Of a DNA stretch of 64,000 nt, positions 1 to 8,755 are shown one piece after another. The notes below the pieces were generated by a model, which was given only the letters and a program-made list of their open reading frames with translations, did no database searches and was not told where the DNA came from. The position numbers and the translations under genes were made by a program. Origin of the DNA: Bythopirellula goksoeyrii (GTDB lineage Bacteria > Planctomycetota > Planctomycetia > Pirellulales > Lacipirellulaceae); contig NZ_CP042913.1 of NCBI RefSeq assembly GCF_008065115.1, positions 2,640,338 to 2,704,337 on the forward strand, read 5' to 3'. Within the stretch, counting starts at the first letter, position 1; the number at the start of each line of letters is the position of its first letter.

Positions 1-283
1 CAAACTACGAGTGTTACAATCGCTCTATATGGCCGGGGGTCCGTTGATGACCTTCGTTCTGGTTGCCGCTGCCCTCAACACTGCTATCGCGCTGGTGTAT
101 TATCTTCGCGTGGCTAAAACAATGTGTATTGATCCGGAGCCTGACACCCGTGGAGCGGTCTCACTCGGATTTCTCCCTGCAGCATACATCTTTGTAATTT
201 CTGTGCCGGTGTTGATCTTTGGTATCCTTCCCGGTCCCCTGGCCGACTGGACCGATCTGGCCGTTTCCCAACTTTTTAGCTAA
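1..283 (+). CDS. nuoN: NADH-quinone oxidoreductase subunit N, C-terminal end (partial)
   Basis: The reading frame is open from the left edge of the window (first full codon at base 2) to a TAA at 281-283, so only about the last 93 residues are present. They form two hydrophobic segments. The first contains a YYLRV motif followed by a short soluble loop, which is typical of the final transmembrane helices of NuoN, a proton-pumping membrane subunit of respiratory complex I. The GTG at position 11 lies inside the gene and should not be read as the start. Other antiporter-like complex I subunits (NuoL, NuoM) are alternatives, but the short hydrophobic tail fits NuoN best. The other nuo genes would be expected immediately to the left. 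Confidence 0.75.
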   Translation, partial: KLRVLQSLYMAGGPLMTFVLVAAALNTAIALVYYLRVAKTMCIDPEPDTRGAVSLGFLPAAYIFVISVPVLIFGILPGPLADWTDLAVSQLFS

Positions 284-309
284 TTGGTTCTCCCTCGGTA
301 CTCAAACAC

Positions 310-747
310 ATGTCGCAGCTTTCCCTCTATCATCTGCTTAACCAATTGCTGGGCGTCGTGGGAAAATCATTTCCGCAATACATTCGCTACTCGCGACCGT
401 ATTTGCCCCCTGGGAGTGAAGCAATTAGCGAAACCATCGAGGCAATCGTCCACGATCAGGATGTCCTTGCCGAGCGAATTGGACAATTGTTGATTGATGC
501 CGAAGCTCCTCTACGTTCAGGTGAATTTCCGATGGAATATACCGACACGCACGACTTGAGTATCGACTATCAACTCAAGGCGGCGATCGGTTATCAAGAG
601 CAAGATATCGATTCGATTCGCGGTCTCATCGAGCAGTTGCAATCGTACCCTGAAGCAAAAGCTCTTGCGGAGGAAGCCCTCGGCATGGCGAAGGGGCATC
701 TAGAGTCGCTGCAGGAAGTGGTGCCGGCGGGTAGTTCGGCTACTTGA
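310..747 (+). CDS. Conserved hypothetical helical protein (145 aa)
   Basis: I do not recognise a named family. The 145-residue product has no signal peptide or membrane segment and is predicted almost entirely helical, with four amphipathic stretches (roughly residues 3-20, 38-62, 80-106 and 113-137). This is reminiscent of a four-helix bundle of the ferritin-like or hemerythrin-like type. However, I see no convincing set of metal ligands (no ExxH pairs), so no function is assigned. It begins 26 nt after nuoN on the same strand and could be co-transcribed with it. A shorter overlapping frame starting at 284 was rejected. Codon composition resembles its neighbours. Confidence 0.65.
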   Translation: MSQLSLYHLLNQLLGVVGKSFPQYIRYSRPYLPPGSEAISETIEAIVHDQDVLAERIGQLLIDAEAPLRSGEFPMEYTDTHDLSIDYQLKAAIGYQEQDIDSIRGLIEQLQSYPEAKALAEEALGMAKGHLESLQEVVPAGSSAT

Positions 748-1007
748 TATTCGCTTCTTGAAACACGTGAGATTCTTAGGCGCTGCCGACACTCGCGGGT
801 GATTCCAAATCCAGACTGCGAGGATTGCGGGTTTTTATGGGGTAGTTCAACTTGCCTACATGAAACTTACCTCGGGTTTCGTTCGGCGCTGTCTTTCGCG
901 GATCTCTGAAACATTTTTACAAACCTTCGAATGGACTCGCCAATTTCAGACGTGGTAGATAGAATAGAGTATCTCTTCACACCCGTCAGACTTTCGGGAT
1001 CTTTTCG

Positions 1008-2066
1008 ATGGATACTAAACTGCGTCGTTCTAACATTCGCTCGACCCAAGATGGTTTTACCCTTGTTGAACTCTTGGTGGTGATCGCCATCATAGGGGTG
1101 TTGGTGGCACTTCTGTTACCGGCCGTGCAGGCGGCCAGGGAATCTGCCCGCCGTACGCAATGCATCAATAATCTTCGCCAACTCGGACTGGGAATGCTCA
1201 ACTTCGAGTCTGCCAAGGGAGTCTTTCCTACGGCTGGAGGAGCGGTGGAGCAGTTTTCCAATCCGGCCGATCTTGCAAAGGCAGCTTACGGCTACGAAAG
1301 TGCAAGTTGGATGTATCAGGTGCTTCCGTATATCGAACAACAGAACCTAGCTAATATGCGACGGGGAGATGGCAATCTCAACGCGGGCTTCGTCGATACT
1401 GGTCTCTCAGAGATTCCTGTGCCGACCTTTAACTGTCCAACGCGTTCGGGCCGCATCGCGACCATCGGGACCGATGTCTATGCCCTTGGCGACTATGCTG
1501 GCGTGATGGCAAGTTGGAATGATCCTGGGTGGGATGGGTTTCAATGGCAGGATACCGTTGCCCCGAAACCCACGGAGGAAGCTGTCGTGTGGACTGGCAT
1601 CCTAAAGAAGGGTGGCCAAGTGAAAAACAATCAGAATCCTCCCCAGATTTGGAAATTCGGAGAAGTCGATTTTGCAGCGATTGAGGATGGCACTTCCAAT
1701 ACAATTCTCCTCGCCGAAAAATCGGTACAAAGTACTTTCTGGACTGTGCCAAACTCAAGTCCTTGGCCGTTTTGGGAAGTCTATGGTTATTATACCGGGG
1801 CCGATTGGCCTATCATGAGACAGTTCGGAGCATTGACCCAAGGCACTGCGAGTCCTTCTCCTGAAGTGCCTATTCGGGGTGACGACGAAAAACGTGGTGG
1901 CACACAGTCTCAAGAATTCGGATTCGGGTCAGCCCACCCTGGCATCATCAATTCTGTTTACGGCGACGGTTCGACGCATACTATCTCTGCTTCAGCCGAT
2001 CTGCTGATCCTTGATCGGCTCGGAAAACGAGCCGATGGGTCGGTCGCATCACCGGAGGATTTGTAA
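1008..2066 (+). CDS. DUF1559 family pseudopilin-like protein, H-x9-DG type
   Basis: The N-terminus carries a type IV pilin/type II secretion-like prepilin signal: GFTLVELLVVIAIIGVLVAL from about residue 17, preceded by a basic n-region, with the conserved Glu five residues after the cleavage Gly-Phe junction. The body is a DUF1559 domain, and near the C-terminus there is an exact His-x9-Asp-Gly motif (SAHPGIINSVYGDGS). This architecture is massively expanded in planctomycetes and is thought to form surface or periplasmic pseudopilins, although its role is not established. It is followed 61 nt downstream by a small lipoprotein gene on the same strand, a recurrent pairing in this phylum. The ATG is chosen because it gives the usual short n-region before the prepilin motif. 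Confidence 0.92.
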   Translation: MDTKLRRSNIRSTQDGFTLVELLVVIAIIGVLVALLLPAVQAARESARRTQCINNLRQLGLGMLNFESAKGVFPTAGGAVEQFSNPADLAKAAYGYESASWMYQVLPYIEQQNLANMRRGDGNLNAGFVDTGLSEIPVPTFNCPTRSGRIATIGTDVYALGDYAGVMASWNDPGWDGFQWQDTVAPKPTEEAVVWTGILKKGGQVKNNQNPPQIWKFGEVDFAAIEDGTSNTILLAEKSVQSTFWTVPNSSPWPFWEVYGYYTGADWPIMRQFGALTQGTASPSPEVPIRGDDEKRGGTQSQEFGFGSAHPGIINSVYGDGSTHTISASADLLILDRLGKRADGSVASPEDL

Positions 2067-2127
2067 GTGTTGCTATAGGTTACAGTTTACTCTGTTCTCC
2101 TCTACTTTCGGTCTCTAACACAAACTT

Positions 2128-2628
2128 ATGAAAAGTAAGCCCACCCAGCCGAATAGACTTGCCTGTTGCCTCATGCTACTTGCTCTGCTCGGTGGTTGTC
2201 GCAGAGAGATTGATGTGAACGAGGCAATCGCCAAGGTCAACGAGAACAATATCCAGCGACTCGCGAATCTCTATTTCGCTTTCCAGATGAAGCACGATTG
2301 GCAAGGCCCCGCCGACGACGCTGAGTTCAAAGCCTTCCTTCGCTCTTACAATCCGCAGAAACTTACGAGAATTGGCATTGATCCCCACGCCATCGACGAG
2401 TTGTTCATCAACGAGCGCGACGGGGAGCCGTTCAAAATTCGCTACTCAGTCGTCGGCAGCGCTATGGGGAGTTCCGAACCCGTGATCTTCGAATCGGTCG
2501 GCGTCGATGGCAAACGCATGGTCGGTTTTCTGGACATGGTCCAACGCGAAGTCGACGATGCAGAATACGAGGAACTCTGGGCCGGCAAGATGAAGCCGGC
2601 AGAATTGAATCGCGATGCGATTCGCTAA
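2128..2628 (+). CDS. Small predicted lipoprotein (166 aa)
   Basis: The N-terminus has a basic n-region, a hydrophobic stretch and a lipobox LLGGC around residues 20-24, so the mature protein should be a lipid-anchored exported protein starting at Cys24. The remainder is a soluble domain of about 140 residues without a family I can name. It contains a conserved-looking segment reading ANLYFAFQMKHDWQGP that is typical of small lipoproteins found beside DUF1559 genes in planctomycetes. The short gap to the DUF1559 gene and shared strand suggest joint expression and possibly a joint function at the envelope. Function is unknown. Confidence 0.8.
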   Translation: MKSKPTQPNRLACCLMLLALLGGCRREIDVNEAIAKVNENNIQRLANLYFAFQMKHDWQGPADDAEFKAFLRSYNPQKLTRIGIDPHAIDELFINERDGEPFKIRYSVVGSAMGSSEPVIFESVGVDGKRMVGFLDMVQREVDDAEYEELWAGKMKPAELNRDAIR

Positions 2629-2658
2629 CGTTGAGGTTGGCTATCTTAGTTCCATCTC

Positions 2659-5600
2659 TCATCTCGGTGGATTGCCATCGTTGTCTTTCCACACATCTCG
2701 TTTCGCTTTAAGAAGTCGCTCCGTGTAAGACTCCTGGTTTTCAGGCTCAGGTTGCTGAGGAGGTTGTGGAGGTCTCTTTGATTGCGTCGATCTGCCTGTA
2801 GCTTCCGGGGACACGGGCGTCGAGCCAGTCGTACTCTCCGCGGTCCCCTCGAATCGGCTCGCCGAGCGTTGACGTTCGATCTGTTGACCGATCTCTTGTT
2901 TCTTGCTGCGCAAACGTCCGATTGTTTCGGGCACCGGGGCCTCGCGTTGGCGATGGAGCAACTTGTCGCGGATTCGCCCCAAGAAGGCGGTGAGCCAGAG
3001 GAAGTTGATCTGCACCCTGCGAACAAAAACATCGGCGAGAAATATGCAACTTCCGATCACAATCAGCCAGGGCCAGATCGACTGATTGGAAATTGCCGGC
3101 GGCAAGTCGCGGCGGAACGGATTCTCTTCGTCGGCGAGGTCCGCCTCGGTGGCCTTGAGGCCAGCTTCAACTAGAGTTCCGGGTGGGGTATCTTTGGGAG
3201 CAAGTTCTGCCAGAGTTCGCAACAGCGCCATGTTGGTTTGAAAATCGCGATATTCGGCGGAGTAGCCGACGTTCACGCCTGTGCGTATGGGGGCTTTTCC
3301 TGCTCCCGGGTTGATCACTACCAGATAGCTACCAGCCAGCTCCGACGGGAACTCGCCCGAGTAGCGGCCGGGTGCCGTTTGCTCGATGCGGAAGGGGATC
3401 GAGGTCATGTCAGGGGCCACCACCGTGCCGATAAGCGACTGATTGTTAAGAAACTCATCATCCTCTCCTAGCGCTGTGACGATCACCTGGGTTGAACCAT
3501 CGCGGACATTAGTGGCAATATTAAAAGTCCCCGCGTCGTCGGTGGGGCGCATCGACCAGCGGACCAATTGGCTGAAGAACTTGTCGTAGTTGTCCCAACT
3601 GGTCCAATCGGCGGCCCAGCGTCTCCCAGCATCGGTGGTGAGAGCGGCGGCCTTGCCGGCGCCGTAGGTCCAGTTGGCCAGGACAGTCGCATTCTTCTCA
3701 GTAGCAGGTTGCGGAGAACGGAGAATCACTTCCACAAGAGGATTCTCTTTGACGGTTGTGAGCACAAAACCACTGATTGGCGGCACACCACCCTCGATGC
3801 CGTCGAGAATTTCGCTCTGCCCTACGATTAAAGGTTGCACCGGGGGCTTCGGTTCATATACCAACGGGCGAGCAATCCGCCGAGTTTCGCGCTGATAGAT
3901 TTTGGGCAGCGCGTTGGCGCTCTTCACTTCGTAATACTTACCTCCAGTGAATGTAGCGATCTTCTGCATCTCCTGGCTGCCGAGCATTCCGTGCGAGCCG
4001 ACTGCCACAGTGGTCACTTTCACTTGCTGCTGTTTAAGCAGGTTGAGTGTCGCCGTCGTCGGGGGAGTTGGATCGCCATCGCTGATGATAATCATGTGTT
4101 TCACTGCAGCGTCTTTGACCCCAGCAAAAGCGGTTGCTGCCATCTTCATCGCACCGTCGAAGGCTGGCATGTCGCCGATCGTCATTTGATCGACGCGCCC
4201 CAGCATCATCTTGCGATTTGGTCCGACGCGAATGAGGCCCCCCTGGCTGGCACCCCAGAGCCAACTATCGTTGCCATTCCATTGGACAAGTCCACAGTAG
4301 TCACGGCTGCCGAGCATCTTGATCGATTCGAAGGCGATCCGCTTTTGCCAATAGTTTGCCTGGGGCATTTCGCCGGCATGCATCATTAATACCAAGGCAC
4401 CGACCGGGGTCACCTTGGCATTCTTAATTTCAAAATCGACAGGCATCGCCTTTTCCAACTCGGTGTTGGTCCAACCTCCCGCTCCGAACGTATCAGGTCC
4501 GCCGATCATGATCAGGCCACAACCCATCTCTCGAGTGTTGCGCTCTAGCATGCTGATCTGGTCATCGCTGAAGCTGGCCACATTGTCCGCGTCGGTGCCC
4601 GAGCTCCGCGAGACGTTTGCCAGGATGATCGAGTCATAGCGCTGTAGCTCAGCGAGCGAACTGAAGAGTCGATCGGTGGTGGTGACAGTCACCGTGATGT
4701 CTTCGCTGCGAAGGCGATCTACGAGAAAATCGAACTCGCCCTGTTTCTCCCAGTTCTCGATCAACAGGACATGCCCTTTTCCGCGCACGTGGGTAAATGC
4801 CGTGGCGGAGTTGTTCTGTATCATCCCGTCGGCATCCGGATCGTCCGGCGAAAAGCGGGCTTCATAAGTGTAGAAATCCGGCAGATCGATTTCCTCGGGC
4901 ACGGTGAAAACTCGCTTCCCGGGTGCAATCTCCACATCTTGCTCGACAATCGGATCTTCCCGGTCGCCTGTCTTGCGAATGACGCGCAGTTTTCCTTTCA
5001 CGGTTTGGGCGGATCCTTCCGGTACGTCATTGCGCATCACCACGCGCATCTGAAATGGCTGTCCCCGCCGGGCATTGGCCGGGATGTCGAGCTTTTCGAC
5101 CGACACTTCACCTCGAGCCGAGAGCATCACCGGCACTACGTCAATGCTCACCCCGGTGGCTGATGCCGAGCGAGCCTCGCGCCGGGCATTGCCCAAATTT
5201 TCGTTGCCGTCTGAAAGTATCACAATTCGCTTGGCGGCATCGGCAGGAAACATGGCTTTTGCGCGCTGGATAGCCGTTGCCAAGTCTGTGTACTCGGGAT
5301 CGAGCAGAACTTCGGTCCGAGTGGGGAGTGGAAGCTGCACATTCACCAGTGGCATCTCGACGGCCGCATCTTTGCCAAACACAATCACGGCATAGCGATC
5401 GTTGCGACTTTCGTCTTGATGATCCATGATCGAGTTGTTGACAAACTCGACCATCTCCTGCCGATCGTCGGTCGGAATGCTCAGCGATTGGTCCAGTAGA
5501 TAAATGACTGTGAGTTGGTCATTGCGACGTTGATATTGGATGTCGGCCAGCGAGAGGACGATTGCCGTGAGTACCAGCGAACGAAACACGAGCGCGGCTA

Positions 5601-5718
5601 GTCGCCTCCAGTGACCGAGCCCCGAGAGACTGTCGTAGCTCCACCACCACAACAGCGGCAGAAGCAGCAACAAGAGCAAATAGGCGGGGCTGTCGAAGGT
5701 GAAACTATGTTGCCACAT
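2659..5718 (-). CDS. Large membrane-anchored vWA protein with glutamine-amidotransferase-like region
   Basis: The 1019-residue protein has two N-terminal membrane segments (about residues 10-28 and 42-58), then a von Willebrand A domain with an intact MIDAS start DQSLS at 76-80. A central region follows with a class I glutamine amidotransferase-like fold (GLIMIGGPDTFGAGGW). A second vWA-like region contains IIISDGDPTPP, and another transmembrane helix lies near residue 885-905. The cytoplasmic tail is charged and rich in Pro and Gln. This is the BatA/DUF4159-neighbour type of vWA protein common in planctomycetes. Such proteins are presumed to bind divalent metal and partner proteins at the cell membrane. 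The gene starts 19 nt after the NHL-repeat gene on the same strand, so the two are probably one operon. The specific partner is unknown. Confidence 0.88.
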   Translation of the reverse strand: MWQHSFTFDSPAYLLLLLLLPLLWWWSYDSLSGLGHWRRLAALVFRSLVLTAIVLSLADIQYQRRNDQLTVIYLLDQSLSIPTDDRQEMVEFVNNSIMDHQDESRNDRYAVIVFGKDAAVEMPLVNVQLPLPTRTEVLLDPEYTDLATAIQRAKAMFPADAAKRIVILSDGNENLGNARREARSASATGVSIDVVPVMLSARGEVSVEKLDIPANARRGQPFQMRVVMRNDVPEGSAQTVKGKLRVIRKTGDREDPIVEQDVEIAPGKRVFTVPEEIDLPDFYTYEARFSPDDPDADGMIQNNSATAFTHVRGKGHVLLIENWEKQGEFDFLVDRLRSEDITVTVTTTDRLFSSLAELQRYDSIILANVSRSSGTDADNVASFSDDQISMLERNTREMGCGLIMIGGPDTFGAGGWTNTELEKAMPVDFEIKNAKVTPVGALVLMMHAGEMPQANYWQKRIAFESIKMLGSRDYCGLVQWNGNDSWLWGASQGGLIRVGPNRKMMLGRVDQMTIGDMPAFDGAMKMAATAFAGVKDAAVKHMIIISDGDPTPPTTATLNLLKQQQVKVTTVAVGSHGMLGSQEMQKIATFTGGKYYEVKSANALPKIYQRETRRIARPLVYEPKPPVQPLIVGQSEILDGIEGGVPPISGFVLTTVKENPLVEVILRSPQPATEKNATVLANWTYGAGKAAALTTDAGRRWAADWTSWDNYDKFFSQLVRWSMRPTDDAGTFNIATNVRDGSTQVIVTALGEDDEFLNNQSLIGTVVAPDMTSIPFRIEQTAPGRYSGEFPSELAGSYLVVINPGAGKAPIRTGVNVGYSAEYRDFQTNMALLRTLAELAPKDTPPGTLVEAGLKATEADLADEENPFRRDLPPAISNQSIWPWLIVIGSCIFLADVFVRRVQINFLWLTAFLGRIRDKLLHRQREAPVPETIGRLRSKKQEIGQQIERQRSASRFEGTAESTTGSTPVSPEATGRSTQSKRPPQPPQQPEPENQESYTERLLKAKRDVWKDNDGNPPR

Positions 5719-5737
5719 GTCTGCTTGTCTTTACGGG

Positions 5738-6676
5738 CTAAAAAATAATTCGCTGTACGCGATGATTGTTCGAGTCGAGTACATGGAGTCGCCCCTGACT
5801 GTCACGAGCTAAAGCCCAGGGATTGTTGAGCTGCCCCGATTCTCGCCCCTGCGATCCCCAGCAACCGAGGGAATTCCCGTCGAGTGTAAACTTTTGGATT
5901 CGATGGTTCCCATATTCACAGATGTAGATATGTCCTTTGCCGTCCAGGACCAAGTCGTAGGGATAGTATAGTTTGCCGGGCTCGCTTCCTTCACTACCCC
6001 AGCAATCGAGAAGCATTCCCTCGGTGTCAAATACTTGTACCCGATGATTGCAGGCATCGACGACCCAAATCCTATCTTCCGCGTCGATGGCTAGATTCTG
6101 CGGACGGCGAAACTGTCCGGGTTCTTCCCCCGGGCCACCCCATTCGAGCAGATATTCTCCTTCAGGAGAAAACTTCTGAATCCGATCGAAATCGCCGTAC
6201 TCGGCGACGTAATAATTCCCTTGAGAGTCCTCAACTGCATCGGTGACGAATCCAAACTCCCCCGGCCCGTGGCCCATGGTGCCGCCAATCTTCGCCTCAG
6301 GGATTTCATTCCCCTCGCTATCGTAAACCAGCATTTGATAGTAATGCGTGTCGGCCACCAGGAGTCGACCTTGTCGATCAATGGTCAGCCCCGAAGGCCG
6401 ACCGTTGGCGCTTTCGGGGGTATGCCATCCATGGAGATAAGTTCCGTCTACGTCGAAGACTTGGATGCGGGCGGTCATGTCGACGATATAGAGGCGATCC
6501 GCGTCGTCGACGGCGATCGCTCGTGGTTTTTGGAATCTACCGCTGGAGATACCACGCAGCCCCCACACCAGATCAGGCGCCTCGCTGCGATCGCCGTGAG
6601 GTACGCAGCCGACCGCAAGACCCAGCAATATCAAGAAGCAATGTAGGAGCAGCGCGTGGAGTCGAAGTTTCGGCAT
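5738..6676 (-). CDS. NHL-repeat lipoprotein
   Basis: I place the start at 6676, because from there the product begins MPKLRLHALLLHCFLILL and reaches a lipobox GLAVGC at residues 19-24, a clear lipoprotein signal. The frame is open further upstream to 6868 but that part overlaps the divergent gene's leader and is not signal-like. The mature 290 residues consist of about six NHL repeats, visible as recurring patterns such as RPQNLAID, NHRVQVFD, YPYDLVLD, NHRIQKF and NNPWALARD. NHL repeats fold into a beta-propeller and usually bind proteins or carbohydrate. It is followed 19 nt later by the vWA gene, suggesting that the two exported proteins act together. Confidence 0.85.
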   Translation of the reverse strand: MPKLRLHALLLHCFLILLGLAVGCVPHGDRSEAPDLVWGLRGISSGRFQKPRAIAVDDADRLYIVDMTARIQVFDVDGTYLHGWHTPESANGRPSGLTIDRQGRLLVADTHYYQMLVYDSEGNEIPEAKIGGTMGHGPGEFGFVTDAVEDSQGNYYVAEYGDFDRIQKFSPEGEYLLEWGGPGEEPGQFRRPQNLAIDAEDRIWVVDACNHRVQVFDTEGMLLDCWGSEGSEPGKLYYPYDLVLDGKGHIYICEYGNHRIQKFTLDGNSLGCWGSQGRESGQLNNPWALARDSQGRLHVLDSNNHRVQRIIF

Positions 6677-6781
6677 AGCACCTAGTGTAGCGATTTGGGT
6701 GCGGGATTGCTGGAGGAGCCTGTTGGGACGCAACCTATTGCAGCATAAGGAGATGCAGCAGAACCCCCTAGGCCTTTTAGC

Positions 6782-6811
6782 TTGACCCGCGGAGCCAAAA
6801 CCGTCTATATT
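6782..6811 (+). promoter_or_regulatory. Sigma-70-like promoter for the tsaC-phosphatase gene
   Basis: TTGACC at 6782-6787 and TATATT at 6806-6811 are separated by 18 nt, a good match to the housekeeping consensus. They lie about 115 nt upstream of the ATG at 6928, in the region between two divergent genes. No operator is evident. Confidence 0.5.
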
Positions 6812-6927
6812 GCTAATTCGGGGATGAGGGAGCGGGCTCGTTAGGTCTGATGATTGTCCGAAGACCATTATCCGATGTCTGTCCCAATTGGTTTTTTCTT
6901 TATCTGGCCAGTTCTTGGCACCTGCTT

Positions 6928-8052
6928 ATGCCGCCAATCGTAATCGATCTACGTCAGGCTGAGGATACGCGGGACGTGGTTCATCGAGCAGTCCAGATGC
7001 TCGCAGAAGGGAAATTGGTTATTTTCCCTACGGAGACCGTCTACGGACTCGGAGCCAGTGCCCGAAATGCAGAGGCTATCGAAAGGATTTATGCCGCCAA
7101 GGGAAGAAACCACGACACGCCCCTGGCCCTGGCGATCAAGAGTGCCGAAGAAGCTTTCGACTATGTTCCCCGACCAGGCAAAATCGCCGAGCGATTGGCT
7201 CGACGGTGCTGGCCTGGACCGGTGACCTTGGTTGTCGACAACCACCATGAAGAGAGCTTGCTCCGTCAGTTACCTGCCTCGGTTCAGCAAGCAGTGGCCC
7301 CCAAGGGGTCCGTTGGTCTGCGTGTGCCAGCACACCAGATCGTATTGGATGTGTTGGGTATGCTCTCGGGTCCCATTGCCCTGACTAGCGCTAATCTGTC
7401 GGGCAAAGGGGACGCCAAGACTGCAGAGGAGGCCCTCAGCGGACTGAGTGACCATGTGGCCCTGGTCCTCAACGATGGCCCCTGTCGCTACGGCCAGCCG
7501 TCAACGGTAGTACGTGTGACCGACAAGTCCTACAATTGTCTGCGTGAGGGAGTTGTGGGAAAAAGCGCTTTGGATCGTTTGTCGAGCATGATCGTACTTT
7601 TAGTCTGTACCGGGAACACCTGTCGAAGCCCGATGGGGGAGGCCTTGCTCAAGAAATTGGCAGCGGAGAAGTTTGACTGCCCGCTTGAGGAACTAGAACA
7701 ACACGGTGTCGTCGTTGCTTCGGCGGGAGTGGCAGCACTGCCCGGTTGTGCCGCGAGTGTCGAAGCGGTCGAGTTTATGAAAGAAAAAGGGATCGATCTA
7801 TCGAAGCACGAATCACAACCCCTGACAGACAAATTAGTGCGACACGCGGATCTCATTTTTGCGATGACCAATAGCCATCGCCACGCAATCTTGAGGCGTT
7901 GGCCTGAGGCTTCGAGTCGTACTCACACACTGCGGGCCGACGGTGGGGACATAGCGGACCCAATTGGGGGGCCAGCAGAACTTTACCGACAATGCGGAGA
8001 CCAGGTTGAGGCGGCACTCAAGGAAAGACTTGATTCCATTGATTTTTCGTAG
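6928..8052 (+). CDS. Fused threonylcarbamoyl-AMP synthase and low-molecular-weight protein phosphatase
   Basis: Starting at the ATG at 6928 the product has 374 residues and two domains. Residues 1-215 are a YrdC/Sua5/TsaC domain with the substrate-binding KGR motif (Lys58, Arg60), the FPTETVYGLG segment and SANLSG near 154. This domain makes threonylcarbamoyl-AMP for the t6A37 modification of ANN-decoding tRNAs. Residues 221-374 are a low-molecular-weight tyrosine-phosphatase fold with the P-loop CTGNTCRS (Cys227, Arg233) and a downstream DPIGG acid motif. The threonine at the fifth P-loop position is the signature that distinguishes the arginine phosphatase YwlE of Bacillus from ordinary tyrosine phosphatases. 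The next gene is rpiB, the same order as ywlC-ywlE-ywlF in Bacillus. An upstream in-frame ATG at 6850 is disfavoured because the added residues are not domain-like. Confidence 0.9.
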   Translation: MPPIVIDLRQAEDTRDVVHRAVQMLAEGKLVIFPTETVYGLGASARNAEAIERIYAAKGRNHDTPLALAIKSAEEAFDYVPRPGKIAERLARRCWPGPVTLVVDNHHEESLLRQLPASVQQAVAPKGSVGLRVPAHQIVLDVLGMLSGPIALTSANLSGKGDAKTAEEALSGLSDHVALVLNDGPCRYGQPSTVVRVTDKSYNCLREGVVGKSALDRLSSMIVLLVCTGNTCRSPMGEALLKKLAAEKFDCPLEELEQHGVVVASAGVAALPGCAASVEAVEFMKEKGIDLSKHESQPLTDKLVRHADLIFAMTNSHRHAILRRWPEASSRTHTLRADGGDIADPIGGPAELYRQCGDQVEAALKERLDSIDFS

Positions 8053-8097
8053 AGGAGCTGGTAGGAGTGGAATCGTAAAACAAGCATTGAGCGGATC

Positions 8098-8139
8098 GGC
8101 GCTCGCCGCCGGTACACCAGATTACCGGTGGCCGGCGCC
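8098..8139. repeat. Stem-loop between the fusion gene and rpiB
   Basis: Two nested arms can pair: 8098-8102 with 8135-8139, and 8105-8113 (GCCGCCGGT) with 8124-8132 (ACCGGTGGC, one G-T pair). No T-run follows, so it is not a standard intrinsic terminator. It could be an attenuator, an mRNA-stability element or a REP-like palindrome. Confidence 0.45.
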
Positions 8140-8220
8140 ATTCCGCTCTCAGATTCTATTCAGACGGATAGCAGATTAGATTTTCCGGGACCCTTCCCGA
8201 TAGGTTGAAAGGTTAAAGAC

Positions 8221-8673
8221 ATGCGAATTGCAATTGGTAGTGACCATCGAGGTTTCCATCTCAAGGAGAAGCTGGCATCCATCCTTCGTTCCAAAGGACA
8301 CGAGGTGGAAGATGTCGGCACAGCCGTAACGGAATCGGTCGACTATCCCGATTTTGCTGCGCTCGTGGCCCGAAAGGTGAGCGACCAAGCTGTCGATCGG
8401 GGCATCTTGATTTGCGGCACAGGCATTGGCATGGCCATCACCGCCAACAAATTCCCCCATGTGCGGGCCGCTCCCATCACCGATGAGGTAACCGCTGAAA
8501 TCAGCCGTCGCCACAACGACCTGAATGTGCTCTGCCTCCCCGCCGACATGCTCAGCCCCCGGGCCGTAGAACGCATGGTCGAGGTTTGGGTAGACACCGA
8601 TTTCGAAGGGGGACGTCACGCCCGCCGGGTGGACAAGATCACCGAGATCGAAAAACACACTCTGCAGGAATAG
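8221..8673 (+). CDS. rpiB: Ribose-5-phosphate isomerase B
   Basis: The 150-residue product starts MRIAIGSDHRG and contains the ICGTGIGM motif with the catalytic cysteine, the ANKFPHVRAA segment and RRHNDLNVLCLPADM, all hallmarks of the RpiB/LacAB family. It interconverts ribose 5-phosphate and ribulose 5-phosphate in the non-oxidative pentose phosphate pathway. The length is normal for the family. It follows the TsaC-phosphatase gene by 168 nt with a stem-loop in between; this neighbourhood is also seen in Firmicutes. Confidence 0.95.
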   Translation: MRIAIGSDHRGFHLKEKLASILRSKGHEVEDVGTAVTESVDYPDFAALVARKVSDQAVDRGILICGTGIGMAITANKFPHVRAAPITDEVTAEISRRHNDLNVLCLPADMLSPRAVERMVEVWVDTDFEGGRHARRVDKITEIEKHTLQE

Positions 8674-8702
8674 AGCGATTACTTGCGCTAAGAGCCACCA
8701 TG

Positions 8703-8751
8703 TTTAGCCGCAACCCGCCCGGCGAGTCCTGCTCGGCGAGAGGGGAGCGCG
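8703..8751. repeat. REP-like palindromic repeat, copy A
   Basis: The element runs from TTTAGCCGC through the 15-mer CGAGTCCTGCTCGGC (8723-8737), whose arms CGAG and CTCG pair around a short loop, to GGGGAGCGCG. The 15-mer recurs exactly at 12596-12610 and 49188-49202. This copy lies in the short gap between the convergent ends of rpiB and the beta-helix gene and may serve as a bidirectional terminator-like structure. Confidence 0.6.
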
Positions 8752-8755
8752 TTAT

